From Pseudomonas sp. Marseille-Q3773 (GTDB lineage: Bacteria; Pseudomonadota; Gammaproteobacteria; Pseudomonadales; Pseudomonadaceae), in NCBI RefSeq assembly GCF_916618955.1, contig NZ_OU745390.1, forward strand, positions 5,448,001 to 5,512,000: a stretch of 64,000 nucleotides of DNA, written 5' to 3'. How positions within the stretch are numbered: the stretch's first letter is position 1; the number at the start of each line of letters is the position of its first letter. The notes below the pieces were generated by a model, which worked only from the letters and a program-made list of their open reading frames with translations, did not search any database and was not told the DNA's origin. Shown one piece after another: positions 38,616-48,064 of the stretch. The translations under genes were made by a program, and so were the position numbers.

Positions 38616-39470
38616 ATGCCCGAACATCCGCTTCATCGCTTCTTCACCTCGCAGCGGCCCCGGCCGACTTTCGAGTGGGAGCGTTACCAGCAGCGCGATG
38701 TGCTGATCATCGACCACCCACGCTGCCAGGCGGTGTTCAGCCGCCAGGGCGCGCAACTGCTGCACTTCCAGCCGACCGGCGAACGGCCCTGGCTGTGGTG
38801 TGCCGAGCAGTGGCCGCAGGTCGGGGCGATTCGCGGTGGCGTGCCGGTGTGCTGGCCCTGGTATGGCCGTCACCCCAGCGAAGACCTGTGGCCGGCCCAT
38901 GGCTGGGCGCGCCTGCTGGACTGGAAACTGGTCGACAGCCGCGAGGACGAGGAGGGCGTTACCCTGAAGTGGCGGCTGGACCTGTGCGACTGGCAGGTCG
39001 ACCTGCATGCCCGGCTGGGCAGCCGCATGGAGCTGAGCCTGAGCACCGAGCACCAGGACAGCGAACCCTGCCAGCTGAGCCATGCCCTGCTGGCCTACTG
39101 GTGTATCAGTGACGTGTCCGAGATAGCGCTGTCCGGGCTCGAGGACATCGAAGGCTATGACCGCCTCAACCGCCAGGCCTGCCGCGAGGATGGCGCGCTG
39201 AAGCTCAAGGGCGGGTGCCAGAAGGTCTACCCCGGCACGCCACGGGTGCAATTGCAGGACCCGGCCTGGCAGCGTGAGCTGTGCATCGATACCAGCGACA
39301 GTGACGACACCGTGGTCTGGCACCCGGGCAATCGCCCGTTGATGGGGGTGAGCGGCCGCGAATGCCAGCGCTTCGTCTGCGTCGAGGCCGCCAGCGGCAG
39401 TGGCGAAGGCCTGAGCCTGGCGCCGGGGCAGCGTGCCCACCTGCGTTTGCAGGCGCACCGGCTCAGTTGA
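38616..39470 (+). CDS. D-hexose-6-phosphate mutarotase (aldose 1-epimerase-like, YeaD type)
   Basis: The 284-residue beta-sandwich protein should interconvert anomers of glucose-6-phosphate or related sugars, helping feed Zwf. YeaD-type motifs are present: [14 protein letters not shown] (residues 76-89), HGWARLLDW with the active-site His, [15 protein letters not shown], and [12 protein letters not shown]. The C-terminal [12 protein letters not shown] segment carries the catalytic acid. Its stop overlaps the convergent hexR end by 8 bases. Confidence 0.9.
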   Translation: MPEHPLHRFFTSQRPRPTFEWERYQQRDVLIIDHPRCQAVFSRQGAQLLHFQPTGERPWLWCAEQWPQVGAIRGGVPVCWPWYGRHPSEDLWPAHGWARLLDWKLVDSREDEEGVTLKWRLDLCDWQVDLHARLGSRMELSLSTEHQDSEPCQLSHALLAYWCISDVSEIALSGLEDIEGYDRLNRQACREDGALKLKGGCQKVYPGTPRVQLQDPAWQRELCIDTSDSDDTVVWHPGNRPLMGVSGRECQRFVCVEAASGSGEGLSLAPGQRAHLRLQAHRLS

Positions 39471-40335
39471 GTTCGTCGTCCTCGATCGGGTAGCGGCTGG
39501 CGTTGAGGCTTTCCTTGATCTTGCGCAGGTGCGGCTGGAAGTCCACGCCACGCCGCAAGGTCATGCCGGTGGCCAGCACATCGAGCACGGTCAGCTGGAT
39601 GATTCGCGAGGTCATTGGCATGTAGATATCGGTGTCTTCCGGCAGCGGAATATGCAGGCTCAGACTGCAGGCATTGGCCAATGGCGAACCGGCGGCCGTC
39701 AGGCCCAGCACTGAGGCGCCGTTTTCCCGGGCAAGGCGCGCCACTTCGACCAGTTCGCGGGTACGTCCGGTATAGGAAATGATCACGAACAGGTCGCCGG
39801 TGTGGGCGACCGAGGCCAGCATGCGTTGCATCAGTACGTCGGCGTGGGCCGACACCGCCAGGTTGAAGCGGAAGAACTTGTGCTGGGCATCCAGCGCCAC
39901 CGGGGCCGAGGCGCCCAGGCCGAAGAAGTGGATCTGCCGCGCCTGGATCATCATGTCCACGGCACGGCTGACCTGCTGTGGGTCGAGCTGCTGGCAGGCG
40001 CTGTCGAGCGAGGCGATGGCGCTGGCGAAGATCTTCTGGGTATAGGCTGCCGGATCATCGTCGGCCTCTACCGCGCGGCTCACATAGGCAGCGCCGCTGG
40101 CCAGGCTCTGCGCCAGTTGCAGCTTGAGTTCGGGGTAGCCGCTGACGCCGAACGAGCGGCAGAAGCGGTTGACGGTCGGCTCGCTGACCTTGGCCGCCTG
40201 GGCCAGCGCAGCGATGCTGAAACGGGTGGCTTGTTGCGGGTTGAGCAGGATGACTTCGGCGACTTTGCGTTCGGCCTTGTTCAGCTCGTCGAGGCGTCCC
40301 TGGATCTGTTCCAGGAGGTTTCGCACGCGGTCCAT
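39463..40335 (-). CDS. hexR: HexR transcriptional repressor of glucose catabolism
   Basis: The 290-residue RpiR-family repressor has an N-terminal helix-turn-helix ([44 protein letters not shown]). A C-terminal SIS sugar-phosphate domain ([33 protein letters not shown]) binds KDPG, which releases it from DNA. ATG 40335 is the family start ([12 protein letters not shown]); 19 upstream codons look non-coding. It is divergent from zwf and acts on the three operators listed here. Confidence 0.95.
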   Translation of the reverse strand: MDRVRNLLEQIQGRLDELNKAERKVAEVILLNPQQATRFSIAALAQAAKVSEPTVNRFCRSFGVSGYPELKLQLAQSLASGAAYVSRAVEADDDPAAYTQKIFASAIASLDSACQQLDPQQVSRAVDMMIQARQIHFFGLGASAPVALDAQHKFFRFNLAVSAHADVLMQRMLASVAHTGDLFVIISYTGRTRELVEVARLARENGASVLGLTAAGSPLANACSLSLHIPLPEDTDIYMPMTSRIIQLTVLDVLATGMTLRRGVDFQPHLRKIKESLNASRYPIEDDELN

Positions 40336-40455
40336 GGGTGTGTCCTTGGGTCGGGAAGACAGCCGGCTGTGGGAGCAGCAGGCTTTTTGCACGGTCGTCT
40401 ATCGTACTGTCGGCGCGGTTGGCGTACCACTTGTCTGTAACACTTGTGTGGAATG

Positions 40456-40470
40456 TTGTGGTTTTTACTA
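40456..40470. promoter_or_regulatory. Probable HexR operator of zwf
   Basis: TTGT-GGTTTTT-ACTA keeps the left half and most of the right half of TTGT-N7-ACAA and lies 67 bases before zwf in the hexR-zwf divergent gap. Confidence 0.6.
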
Positions 40471-40537
40471 CATTATCCCTTGAAAACCGTATGTGAAAGC
40501 GGTATTCCTAGACCAACTTTAGGAAAGAACCAACATC

Positions 40538-42007
40538 ATGGCTGCGATCAGTGTCGAACCTTGCACCTTTGCCCTGTTTGGCGCCCTCGGCGACCTGGCA
40601 TTGCGCAAGCTGTTTCCAGCGCTCTACCAACTCGACCGGGCCAACCTGTTGCACCCGGATACCCGCCTGCTGGCCCTGGCCCGCGAGGCCGGTACGGCAC
40701 AGCAGCACCTGGACAGTATCGAAGCGCACCTGCGCCGGCATGTACCCGAGGCTGATATAGAGCCTGCGGCGCTGGGGCGCTTCCTTGGCCGGCTGAGCTA
40801 CCTGCATCTGGACTTCCTCCAGCCAGAGGGCTATCAGGCGCTGGCTGAACAGTTGCAGGGCGAGCAGCCGCTGATTGCCTATTTCGCCACGGCGGCGGCG
40901 GTGTACGGCGCCATCTGCGAGAACCTCGACAAGGCCGGTCTGGCCGAACGCACCCGGGTGGTGCTGGAGAAGCCCATCGGCCACGACCTGGAGTCGTCGC
41001 GCCGGGTCAATGACGCCGTGGCGCGGTTCTTCCCCGAGAACCGGGTCTACCGCATCGACCACTATCTGGGCAAGGAGACGGTGCAGAACCTGATCGCCCT
41101 GCGCTTTGCCAACAGCCTGTTCGAAACCCAGTGGAACCAGAATTCCATTTCCCATGTGGAGATTACCGTCGCCGAGAAGGTCGGTATCGAAGGCCGCTGG
41201 GGTTACTTCGACAAGGCCGGGCAGCTGCGCGACATGATCCAGAACCACCTGTTGCAGCTGCTCTGCCTGATCGCCATGGACCCGCCCAGCGAACTGTCTG
41301 CCGATGCCATCCGTGACGAGAAGGTCAAGGTGCTCAAGGCCCTGGCACCGATCACCGGTGAAGGCCTGAGCACCCGTGTGGTGCGTGGCCAGTACATTGC
41401 CGGCTACAGCGATGGCAAGCCGGTGCCCGGCTACCTCGAGGAAGACAACGCCAACGCCCAGAGTGACACCGAAACCTTTGTCGCCCTGCGTGCCGACATC
41501 CGCAACTGGCGCTGGTCGGGCGTGCCGTTCTACCTGCGTACCGGCAAGCGCATGCCGCAGAAACTGTCGCAGATCGTCATCCATTTCAAGGAAACGCCGC
41601 ACTACATCTTCGCCCCGGAACAGCGTTTGCAGATCGGTAACAAGCTGATCATCCGCCTGCAACCGGACGAAGGCATTTCCTTGCGGGTAATGACCAAGGA
41701 GCAGGGCCTGGACAAAGGCATGCAACTGCGCAGCGGCCCGTTGCAGCTGAATTTTTCCGACACCTGGCGCAGCGCGAGGATTCCGGATGCCTACGAGCGG
41801 CTGTTGCTCGAGGTGATGCGCGGCAACCAGAACCTGTTCGTGCGCAAGGACGAAATCGAATATGCCTGGAAGTGGTGCGACCAGCTGATCGCCGGCTGGC
41901 GTAATGCGGGCGATGCGCCCAAACCTTATGCGGCCGGTTCCTGGGGGCCGATGAGCTCGATTGCTCTGATCACACGCGACGGGAGGGCGTGGTATGGGGA
42001 TATCTGA
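40538..42007 (+). CDS. zwf: Glucose-6-phosphate 1-dehydrogenase
   Basis: The 489-residue enzyme oxidises glucose-6-phosphate to 6-phosphogluconolactone. The nucleotide-binding loop [20 protein letters not shown] starts near residue 8. The catalytic motif [14 protein letters not shown] follows near residue 170 and [12 protein letters not shown] precedes it. GALGDLA in place of the more usual GASGDLA is a minor variation. First gene of zwf-pgl-eda; its end overlaps pgl by 14 bases. One of several Zwf isoenzymes P. putida is known to carry. Confidence 0.97.
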   Translation: MAAISVEPCTFALFGALGDLALRKLFPALYQLDRANLLHPDTRLLALAREAGTAQQHLDSIEAHLRRHVPEADIEPAALGRFLGRLSYLHLDFLQPEGYQALAEQLQGEQPLIAYFATAAAVYGAICENLDKAGLAERTRVVLEKPIGHDLESSRRVNDAVARFFPENRVYRIDHYLGKETVQNLIALRFANSLFETQWNQNSISHVEITVAEKVGIEGRWGYFDKAGQLRDMIQNHLLQLLCLIAMDPPSELSADAIRDEKVKVLKALAPITGEGLSTRVVRGQYIAGYSDGKPVPGYLEEDNANAQSDTETFVALRADIRNWRWSGVPFYLRTGKRMPQKLSQIVIHFKETPHYIFAPEQRLQIGNKLIIRLQPDEGISLRVMTKEQGLDKGMQLRSGPLQLNFSDTWRSARIPDAYERLLLEVMRGNQNLFVRKDEIEYAWKWCDQLIAGWRNAGDAPKPYAAGSWGPMSSIALITRDGRAWYGDI

Positions 42008-42707
42008 ACTGAAACTGCCAGGCTCGGTGAACGTACACGAGCTGGCGAATGCCAAGGCCCTGGCCATGCGCCAGGCGCATGACGTGGCTGCACGCCTGCG
42101 TGAGGCGATCGCCAGCAAGGGCCAGGCTTGCGTGGTGCTGTCAGGCGGTCGCAGCCCGGTACCGTTCCTCGAACAGCTGGCCAGCGAAGACCTCGACTGG
42201 GCCAGTGTTACCGTCAGCCTGGCCGACGAGCGTTGGGTGCCGGTGGAGCACGCTGACAGCAATGCCGGCCTGCTGGCCCGTCATCTGTTCAAGGGCGCAG
42301 CGGCCAAGGCCCGTTTCATTGGCTTGTACCAGCAGGCGGAAAACCTCGACGCCGCCGCCATCAAGGCCGACCAGGCCCTGGCCGAGCTACCGCCGATCGA
42401 TGTGCTGGTGCTGGGCATGGGCGACGATGGCCATACCGCCTCGCTGTTCCCCGCCAGCCCCAACCTGGAGGCCGGCCTCGACCTGGCCAACCCGCGCCGC
42501 TGCCTGCCTTTGCTGGCACCGAGCGTACCGCGCCAGCGCCTGTCGATGACCCGCGCACTGCTGGCCAGTGCCGCTTTCACTGCGCTGTCCGTGCAAGGGC
42601 AGGGCAAACTCGCTACCCTGCGCGCCGCGCTGGCTGGCAGCGACCTTACGGAAATGCCGATTCGCGCTTTTCTTCACGCCCCCCTGGACATCTACTGGTG
42701 CCCATGA
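41994..42707 (+). CDS. pgl: 6-phosphogluconolactonase
   Basis: The 237-residue enzyme hydrolyses 6-phosphogluconolactone to 6-phosphogluconate. [16 protein letters not shown] (residues 44-59), [10 protein letters not shown] and the strongly conserved [15 protein letters not shown] motif identify the DevB/Pgl family. The ATG at 41994 lies within the zwf end, with GGGAGG upstream. Confidence 0.96.
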   Translation: MGISELKLPGSVNVHELANAKALAMRQAHDVAARLREAIASKGQACVVLSGGRSPVPFLEQLASEDLDWASVTVSLADERWVPVEHADSNAGLLARHLFKGAAAKARFIGLYQQAENLDAAAIKADQALAELPPIDVLVLGMGDDGHTASLFPASPNLEAGLDLANPRRCLPLLAPSVPRQRLSMTRALLASAAFTALSVQGQGKLATLRAALAGSDLTEMPIRAFLHAPLDIYWCP

Positions 42708-42724
42708 GCCAAGGATCCACAGTC

Positions 42725-43405
42725 ATGACCACCCTCGAACGCCCACAGCCCAAGCTCTCGATGGCCGATAAAGCCGCACGGATCGATGCCATTTGCGAAA
42801 AGGCGCGCATCCTGCCGGTGATCACCATCGCCCGCGAGGAAGACATCCTGCCCTTGGCTGATGCTTTGGCCGCCGGCGGTATCCGTACCCTGGAAGTGAC
42901 CTTGCGCTCCCCGCATGGCCTCAAGGCCATCCAGGTACTGCGCGAGCAGCGCCCGGAGCTTTGTGTTGGTGCCGGCACCGTGCTCGATCGCCGCATGTTC
43001 GCAGCAGTCGAAGCTGCCGGAGCGCAGTTCGTCGTCACCCCCGGCATTACCCAGGACATTCTCGAAGCGGGTGTAGACAGCGAGATCCCGTTGCTGCCGG
43101 GCATCAGCACGCCATCCGAAATCATGATGGGCTACGCCCTGGGTTATCGCCGTTTCAAGCTGTTCCCGGCGGAAATCTGCGGCGGCGTCGCGGCTATCAA
43201 GGCCTTTGGCGGCCCGTTCGGCGACATTCGCTTCTGCCCGACTGGTGGGGTCAACCCGGGCAACGTGCGCAACTACATGGCGCTGCCGAATGTGATGTGC
43301 GTGGGGGGCACCTGGATGCTCGACAGCAGCTGGATCAAGAACGGCGACTGGGCGCGGATCGAGGCGTGCAGTGCAGAGGCGATCGCGTTGCTGGACGCCA
43401 ACTGA
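42725..43405 (+). CDS. eda: KDPG/KHG aldolase
   Basis: The 226-residue class I aldolase splits KDPG to pyruvate and glyceraldehyde-3-phosphate, ending the Entner-Doudoroff route. The Schiff-base lysine lies in YRRFKLFPAEICGG, GAGTVLDR carries the phosphate-site region, and FCPTGGVNPGN follows. I chose ATG 42725 (AAGGAT upstream); a GTG at 42698 overlaps the pgl stop region and would add nine residues. Product of the same operon that releases HexR, since KDPG is its effector. Confidence 0.96.
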   Translation: MTTLERPQPKLSMADKAARIDAICEKARILPVITIAREEDILPLADALAAGGIRTLEVTLRSPHGLKAIQVLREQRPELCVGAGTVLDRRMFAAVEAAGAQFVVTPGITQDILEAGVDSEIPLLPGISTPSEIMMGYALGYRRFKLFPAEICGGVAAIKAFGGPFGDIRFCPTGGVNPGNVRNYMALPNVMCVGGTWMLDSSWIKNGDWARIEACSAEAIALLDAN

Positions 43406-43430
43406 ATCTGTTGTGTGCTTTACGGCTTAT

Positions 43431-43458
43431 GGGGCGCTTGGTCGGCGCCCCTTTTTTT
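43431..43458 (+). terminator. Rho-independent terminator of zwf-pgl-eda
   Basis: GGGGCGC / GCGCCCC stem with a 7-base loop followed by T7, 25 bases after the eda stop. Confidence 0.93.
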
Positions 43459-43483
43459 GCCTGGAGATCTTGCAGCGCCTGTA

Positions 43484-43581
43484 CCGGCCCTTTCGCGGGT
43501 GAACCCGCTCCCACAGGTACTGTACAGATGCTGAGTGCAGCGCGATCCCTGTGGGAGCGGGTTCACCCGCGAAGAGGCCGG
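43484..43581. repeat. Inverted REP pair between eda and leuA
   Basis: Two full-length REP copies (CCGGCCCTTTCGCGGGTGAA type) face each other at 43484-43517 and 43548-43581 between two terminators of convergent genes. Confidence 0.9.
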
Positions 43582-43592
43582 CACTGGCCAAC

Positions 43593-43627
43593 AAAAAAGC
43601 CCGCATCAGACGATGCGGGCTTTCTTG
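43593..43627 (-). terminator. Rho-independent terminator of leuA
   Basis: GCCCGCATC / GATGCGGGC stem, with A6 on the left side that reads as T6 on the minus strand, 17 bases after the leuA stop. Confidence 0.88.
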
Positions 43628-43643
43628 TTCATCATGGTAGGGC

Positions 43644-45317
43644 TCAGGCCGCCTTGGCTTCCTGCTGGCTCAGCGAGCGGTTCAATGCGCTGAACAGGGC
43701 CTTGAAGCTGGCCGTGGTAATGTTTTCATCGATGCCCACGCCGTGTACCGGGCGGCCACCGGCCACGCGCAGTTCGATGTAAGCCGCAGCCTTGGCATTG
43801 GTACCGGCGCCAATCGCGTGTTCGTTGTAGTCCATGATCTCGACGGCAATCGGCAGGCCGGCCACCAGGGCTTCCAGCGCGCCATTACCCTTGCCACGCC
43901 AGTGCAGGGTGGTCTCGCCTTCGCCGGCCACTTCCACTTCCACGGAACTGTTGCCGTTTTCTTCCTGCAGGCGGTGGCTGACCAGCGCATACGGCGCGTT
44001 GGCCTGGAGGTATTCCTTGTGCAGCAGGCTGTAGATCTGCTGGGCGGTCATTTCAAGGCCCAGACGGTCGGTTTCACCCTGCACCACCTGGCTGAACTCG
44101 ATCTGCATGCGACGTGGCAGGCTGATGCCGTATTCCTGTTCGAGCAGGTAGGTTATGCCGCCTTTGCCCGACTGGCTGTTGACGCGAATCACTGCTTCAT
44201 AGCTGCGACCGATATCGGCCGGGTCGATCGGCAGGTACGGCACTTCCCACAGCTCGCCTTCCTGTTGCTTGGCGAAGCCCTTGCGAATGGCGTCCTGGTG
44301 CGAGCCGGAGAAGGCGGTGTGGACCAGGTCGCCCACGTACGGGTGGCGCGGGTGCACCGGCAACTGGTTGCACTCTTCGACTACCTTGCGCACGCCGTCG
44401 ATGTCGGAGAAGTCCAGCAGCGGGTCGATGCCCTGGGTGTAGAGGTTCAACGCCAGGGTCACCAGGTCGACGTTGCCGGTACGTTCTCCGTTGCCGAACA
44501 GGCAACCTTCGGCGCGGTCGGCACCGGCCATCAGGCCCAGCTCGGTGGCGGCGATGCCGGTGCCACGGTCGTTGTGGCAGTGCAGGCTGATGATCACGCT
44601 GTCGCGACGGTTGATATTGCGGCAGAACCACTCGATCTGGTCGGCGTACACGTTCGGCGTGGAGACTTCCACAGTGGCCGGCAGGTTGAGGATGATCTTG
44701 TGTTCAGGCGTGGGGTTCCATACTTCGATGACCGCGTCACAGACTTCCTTGGCGAACTCCATTTCGGTGGCGCTGAAGGTTTCTGGCGAGTACTGGAAGG
44801 TCCACTGGGTTTTCGGCTGCTGCGCGGCATATTTGACGAACAGCTTGGCCGCGTTCACCGCGATGTCCTTGACGCCTTGCTTGTCCTGGTTGAAGACGAT
44901 GCGGCGGAACGACGGGCTGGTGGCGTTGTACAGGTGGACGATGGCCTTCTTCGCGCCGCGCAGCGACTCGAAGGTGCGCGCGATCAGGTCTTCACGGGCC
45001 TGGGTCAGCACCTGGATGGTGGTGTCGTCCGGGATGTGGCCGTCTTCGATCAGCATGCGCACGAAGTCGAAATCGGTTTGCGAAGCGGACGGGAACGAGG
45101 CTTCGATTTCCTTCACGCCAACTTGCACCAGGGTCTTCCAGAAGCGCAGTTTCTTCTCCGAATCCATCGGCTCGATCAGCGACTGGTTGCCATCACGCAG
45201 GTCGGAGCTGCACCAGATCGGCGCGGCAGTGATGGTCTTCGACGGCCAGGTACGGTCAGGCAGGTCGATGGTCGGGAAAGCACGGTACTTCTTCGAAGGG
45301 TCTTTGAGCATGGTCAT
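43644..45317 (-). CDS. leuA: 2-isopropylmalate synthase (LeuA type 2)
   Basis: The 557-residue enzyme condenses acetyl-CoA with 2-ketoisovalerate, the first step of leucine synthesis. The start [16 protein letters not shown] and the barrel motif [17 protein letters not shown] are type 2 hallmarks. [18 protein letters not shown] supplies metal-binding His residues, and the C-terminal regulatory domain (from about residue 430) ends in the leucine-binding [13 protein letters not shown] region. AGGA lies 7 to 10 bases before the ATG. A candidate leucine-rich leader peptide ends 76 bases upstream. Confidence 0.96.
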   Translation of the reverse strand: MTMLKDPSKKYRAFPTIDLPDRTWPSKTITAAPIWCSSDLRDGNQSLIEPMDSEKKLRFWKTLVQVGVKEIEASFPSASQTDFDFVRMLIEDGHIPDDTTIQVLTQAREDLIARTFESLRGAKKAIVHLYNATSPSFRRIVFNQDKQGVKDIAVNAAKLFVKYAAQQPKTQWTFQYSPETFSATEMEFAKEVCDAVIEVWNPTPEHKIILNLPATVEVSTPNVYADQIEWFCRNINRRDSVIISLHCHNDRGTGIAATELGLMAGADRAEGCLFGNGERTGNVDLVTLALNLYTQGIDPLLDFSDIDGVRKVVEECNQLPVHPRHPYVGDLVHTAFSGSHQDAIRKGFAKQQEGELWEVPYLPIDPADIGRSYEAVIRVNSQSGKGGITYLLEQEYGISLPRRMQIEFSQVVQGETDRLGLEMTAQQIYSLLHKEYLQANAPYALVSHRLQEENGNSSVEVEVAGEGETTLHWRGKGNGALEALVAGLPIAVEIMDYNEHAIGAGTNAKAAAYIELRVAGGRPVHGVGIDENITTASFKALFSALNRSLSQQEAKAA

Positions 45318-45393
45318 GGAAGCAATCCTTTTGTGTGCGGCCGAGATCGGGCCTGCCGAGCGATAACGAGATGAATGGGCGAGGCGACGCGAT

Positions 45394-45471
45394 TCAGCCT
45401 GGTAGTCGGGCGCTGACCAGGCAGAGGCTGCAATGTTGTCGGAGCAGGATGAGGGTGCTGAAGGTTTTCAT
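45394..45471 (-). CDS. Candidate leuA leader peptide, 25 residues, 6 leucines
   Basis: A short frame on the leuA strand starts [13 protein letters not shown] and ends at TGA 45394-45396. Leucine codons CTC, CTG, CTC (two adjacent), CTC, CTG and CTA make six of 25 residues, well above chance for a random frame. GAGGG precedes the ATG by a short spacer and is itself inside a hairpin (45473-45500). A 7-base stem GCCTGGT / ACCAGGC lies within the coding part (45397-45422). No T-run terminator is visible before leuA, so if regulatory it would act by translation coupling or Rho rather than classical attenuation. Confidence 0.5.
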   Translation of the reverse strand: MKTFSTLILLRQHCSLCLVSARLPG

Positions 45472-45472
45472 G

Positions 45473-45500
45473 CCCTCAACCCTAACCAGTGGGTTGGGGG
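45473..45500 (-). promoter_or_regulatory. Hairpin over the leader ribosome site
   Basis: CCCTCAACCC pairs with GGGTTGGGGG (one G-T wobble) across an 8-base loop. On the minus strand its 3' arm contains the GAGGG ribosome site of the leader frame. Confidence 0.5.
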
Positions 45501-45647
45501 ATGGCAAGCGTTCAGAAAAAATTGAGAGGAATGCTTAAAAAAAGCTGTTGAGCGAGATTTTATGGCATGAAAGAAAGTTTGGCTTCGTGATTGTTGCGCA
45601 GTATTTTTCGATGGCGCAACACAGTTGAAGTGATGTCGACTGTGCTT

Positions 45648-45724
45648 GCCTCTTCGCGGATAAACCCGCTCCCACAGGTGCAGCACCGTCCCTGTGGGAG
45701 CGGGTTTACCCGCGAAGAGGCCGG
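45648..45724. repeat. Inverted REP pair between leuA and the M23 peptidase gene
   Basis: REP copies at 45648-45678 and 45691-45724 face each other with only 12 bases between them, forming a potential long hairpin after the peptidase stop. Confidence 0.9.
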
Positions 45725-45741
45725 CACAGGCAGTACCGCTC

Positions 45742-46569
45742 TCAGGGCTGGAACGCACCAATGAAAATCGCCGGATCCACTCGTGCATCGTTCAGGCTGA
45801 CGTTCCAGTGCATGTGCGGCCCGGTAGCCCGCCCGGTCGAGCCCACCCGGCCGACCACCTCACCCCGGCGCAACGGCTGGCCCACCTGCACATCGATTTT
45901 CGACATGTGGCAGAACATGCTGATGAAGCCCTGCCCATGGTCGACGAACACGGTGCGGCCATTGAAGAAGTAGTTCCCCACCAGGATCACCTTGCCGTTG
46001 GCCGGGGTCTTGATCGGCGTGCCGGCCGGCACCGCGAAATCCAGCCCGGCATGCGGGTTGCGTTCTTCGCCATTGAAGAAGCGCCGTACGCCGAACTTGC
46101 TCGACAGCGGGCCATTGACCGGCTTGTCGAGAATCAGGTTGCTCGGCAGGGCCGGGCTGAAGCTGCGGTAGGCCGCGATCTGCTCCGCCAGTTCGCGGTC
46201 GATGCGTTTGAGGTCGGCCGGGTTCGGGTTGACCTGGCGGGTATTCTTCAGGGTGATGTGCTGTTCGGGGTATTTCTTGCTGCCGACGGTAAACGGCAGG
46301 GTGCGGTCGCCCTGGCTCAGCAGCGCAGTACCCGGCTTCTGGGTCAGCGGAATGCCGACGATGGCCAGCCAGTTGTCGTGCTCCTTCACCACCAGCACCG
46401 GCTTGCCGTCGAAACGCGCGCTCGGCGCGCTGGCGGCGGGGCCCAGGTCGACCACCGCAACGCCGCCGGGTACCGGCTTGTTCAGCGTGCGGGTGATATA
46501 GCTGGCCTGGGCGCCGCCGGCCAGCAGCAGGAGGGAGAGGGCAAGCAAGGGCGCGAGCAGGCGAGGCAT
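45742..46569 (-). CDS. Periplasmic M23-family (LytM-type) peptidase
   Basis: A 275-residue exported protein with a signal peptide ending AGGAQASYITR (near residue 23). An N-terminal beta-rich domain is followed by a C-terminal LytM domain with the zinc motifs HAGLD (HxxxD, residue near 172) and HMHW (HxH near 254), both complete, so it should be an active peptidoglycan endopeptidase. The intermediate VDHGQGFISMFCHM region is also standard. It starts three bases after xseA ends, so they form one transcript. Confidence 0.93.
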   Translation of the reverse strand: MPRLLAPLLALSLLLLAGGAQASYITRTLNKPVPGGVAVVDLGPAASAPSARFDGKPVLVVKEHDNWLAIVGIPLTQKPGTALLSQGDRTLPFTVGSKKYPEQHITLKNTRQVNPNPADLKRIDRELAEQIAAYRSFSPALPSNLILDKPVNGPLSSKFGVRRFFNGEERNPHAGLDFAVPAGTPIKTPANGKVILVGNYFFNGRTVFVDHGQGFISMFCHMSKIDVQVGQPLRRGEVVGRVGSTGRATGPHMHWNVSLNDARVDPAIFIGAFQP

Positions 46570-46572
46570 GTG

Positions 46573-47952
46573 TCAGTCCAGAAGTGAGAGGGTGACCGGG
46601 GTCAGGTGGTTGTCTTCGACCCGCACCGTCAGCTCGCCTTCGTTGAGGCGGGCGGTCAGGCGCTGGCCGTTGCGGGTCTGCTGCGCGCTGCGGATGGCCC
46701 GGCCCTGCTCGTCCAGCAGGATGCTGTAGCCGCGGGCGAGGGTGGCCAGCGGGCTGACCACCTGCAGCGTCTGCAATTGGGCCTGGAAACGCTGGCGGCG
46801 GTCCTTGAGTACCTCGCGCATGGCCCGTGGCAGGCGTTCGGCCAGGCTGTCCAGGCGCTGGCCCAGCAGTTTCAGGGTGCGCCCCGGGTGCTGTGCAGCC
46901 AGGCGGGTATCCAGCCGTGCCAGGCGTTCGTGGCGCTTGTTGAGGCTGAGCATGAATGCCCGGCGCAGACGCATGTCCAGGTCATCCAGGCGCTGCGCCT
47001 GCTGGCGCAGGCGCTCGCCCGGGTGACGCAAGCGCCGGCTCAGCGATTCGAGGCGCAGGCGGTCGTGGCTCAGGCGGTTCTGCATGCGCAGCAACAGGCG
47101 CCGTTGCAGGCCATCCAGACGTTGCTGCAGGCCGCTGCTGTCGGGCGCCAGCAGCTCGGCGGCGGCCGACGGCGTGGGCGCGCGCACGTCGGCGACGAAG
47201 TCGCTGATCGAGACATCGGTTTCATGGCCCACGGCGCTGACGATCGGCGTGACGCAGGCCGCCACGGCGCGTGCCACCGCCTCTTCGTTGAAGCACCACA
47301 AGTCTTCCAGCGAGCCGCCACCTCGGGCCAGGATCAGCGCATCGAAACCGAGGCTGTCGGCCAGGCGGATGGCGCGCACGATCTGGGCAATCGCTTCGCG
47401 CCCCTGCACGGCGGTGGGGATCAGGTTCAATTCCACCTGCGGGGCGCGGCGAGCGAATACGCTGATGATGTCGCGGATCACCGCGCCGGTGGGTGAGGTA
47501 ATGATGCCGATGCGCTGCGGATGGGCGGGCAGCGGCTGCTTGCGTTCGGCGCTGAACAGCCCTTCGCCGCCGAGCTTTTCCTTCAGCGCCTCGAAGGCCA
47601 GGCGCAAGGCGCCGTCACCGGCCGGCTCGACGGTGTCGAGGATCAGCTGGTAGTCGCCGCGCCCCTCGAACAGCGAAACCTTGCCCCGTACCCGCACCGC
47701 CAGGCCGTCGCGCAGGGCCTGGCGCACCCGTGTGGCGTTCTGCCGGAACAGCGCGCAGCGCACCTGGGCGCCGCTGTCCTTGAGGGTGAAGTACATGTGG
47801 CCGGACGCCGGGCGGGCGAGGTTGGAAATCTCGCCTTCCACCCACACGCTGCGGAACACGTCTTCCAGCAGCACGCGGGCGCGGCCGTTGAGTTGGCTGA
47901 CGGTCAGAACCTCGCGGTCCAGGCCGAGTCGTTCGAAGGGGTCTCTGATCAT
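46573..47952 (-). CDS. xseA: Exodeoxyribonuclease VII large subunit
   Basis: The 459-residue catalytic subunit degrades single-stranded DNA to short oligonucleotides with XseB. An OB-fold domain (LNGRARVLLEDVFRSVWVEGEISNL, residues 18-42) leads into the nuclease domain (GIITSPTGAVIRDI, ALILARGGGSLEDLWCFNEE, SAVGHETDVSISDFVAD). A long Arg/Leu-rich coiled coil (about 270-400) follows. I chose ATG 47952 (MIRDPFERLGLDRE), which gives the usual length; an ATG seven codons earlier is possible. Confidence 0.96.
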   Translation of the reverse strand: MIRDPFERLGLDREVLTVSQLNGRARVLLEDVFRSVWVEGEISNLARPASGHMYFTLKDSGAQVRCALFRQNATRVRQALRDGLAVRVRGKVSLFEGRGDYQLILDTVEPAGDGALRLAFEALKEKLGGEGLFSAERKQPLPAHPQRIGIITSPTGAVIRDIISVFARRAPQVELNLIPTAVQGREAIAQIVRAIRLADSLGFDALILARGGGSLEDLWCFNEEAVARAVAACVTPIVSAVGHETDVSISDFVADVRAPTPSAAAELLAPDSSGLQQRLDGLQRRLLLRMQNRLSHDRLRLESLSRRLRHPGERLRQQAQRLDDLDMRLRRAFMLSLNKRHERLARLDTRLAAQHPGRTLKLLGQRLDSLAERLPRAMREVLKDRRQRFQAQLQTLQVVSPLATLARGYSILLDEQGRAIRSAQQTRNGQRLTARLNEGELTVRVEDNHLTPVTLSLLD

Positions 47953-48019
47953 GCCGGGCATCATAAAGGACATTGGCCCCGGTTGTCTGTCCCGGCCCCG
48001 TGGTCGGATTTGCGCAATC

Positions 48020-48050
48020 CCTGCGGGAGCGAGTCAACCGCGAACAGCGG
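48020..48050. repeat. Single degenerate REP
   Basis: CCTGCGGGAGCGAGTCAACC continues into CGCGAACAGCGG, a mutated REP core, in the gap between xseA and the LysR gene. Confidence 0.6.
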
Positions 48051-48064
48051 CGTAGCCTTTGCCA

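Larger units (their letters stand above)
45318..45741. other. 424-base region upstream of leuA
   Basis: It holds, from right to left, a REP pair (45648-45724), an A/T-rich stretch (about 45500-45610) that should contain the leuA promoter, a hairpin around the leader ribosome site (45473-45500), the leader reading frame (45394-45471), and a hairpin inside it. Confidence 0.7.

Noticed and set aside
43484..43581. Inverted repeats as a possible CRISPR array
   Set aside because: Only two facing copies with unequal spacing per site; they are REP sequences seen at many gaps.
45468..45788. 106-codon minus frame across the REP pair upstream of leuA
   Set aside because: It runs through both REP hairpins and into the M23 peptidase gene in another frame; no recognisable protein.
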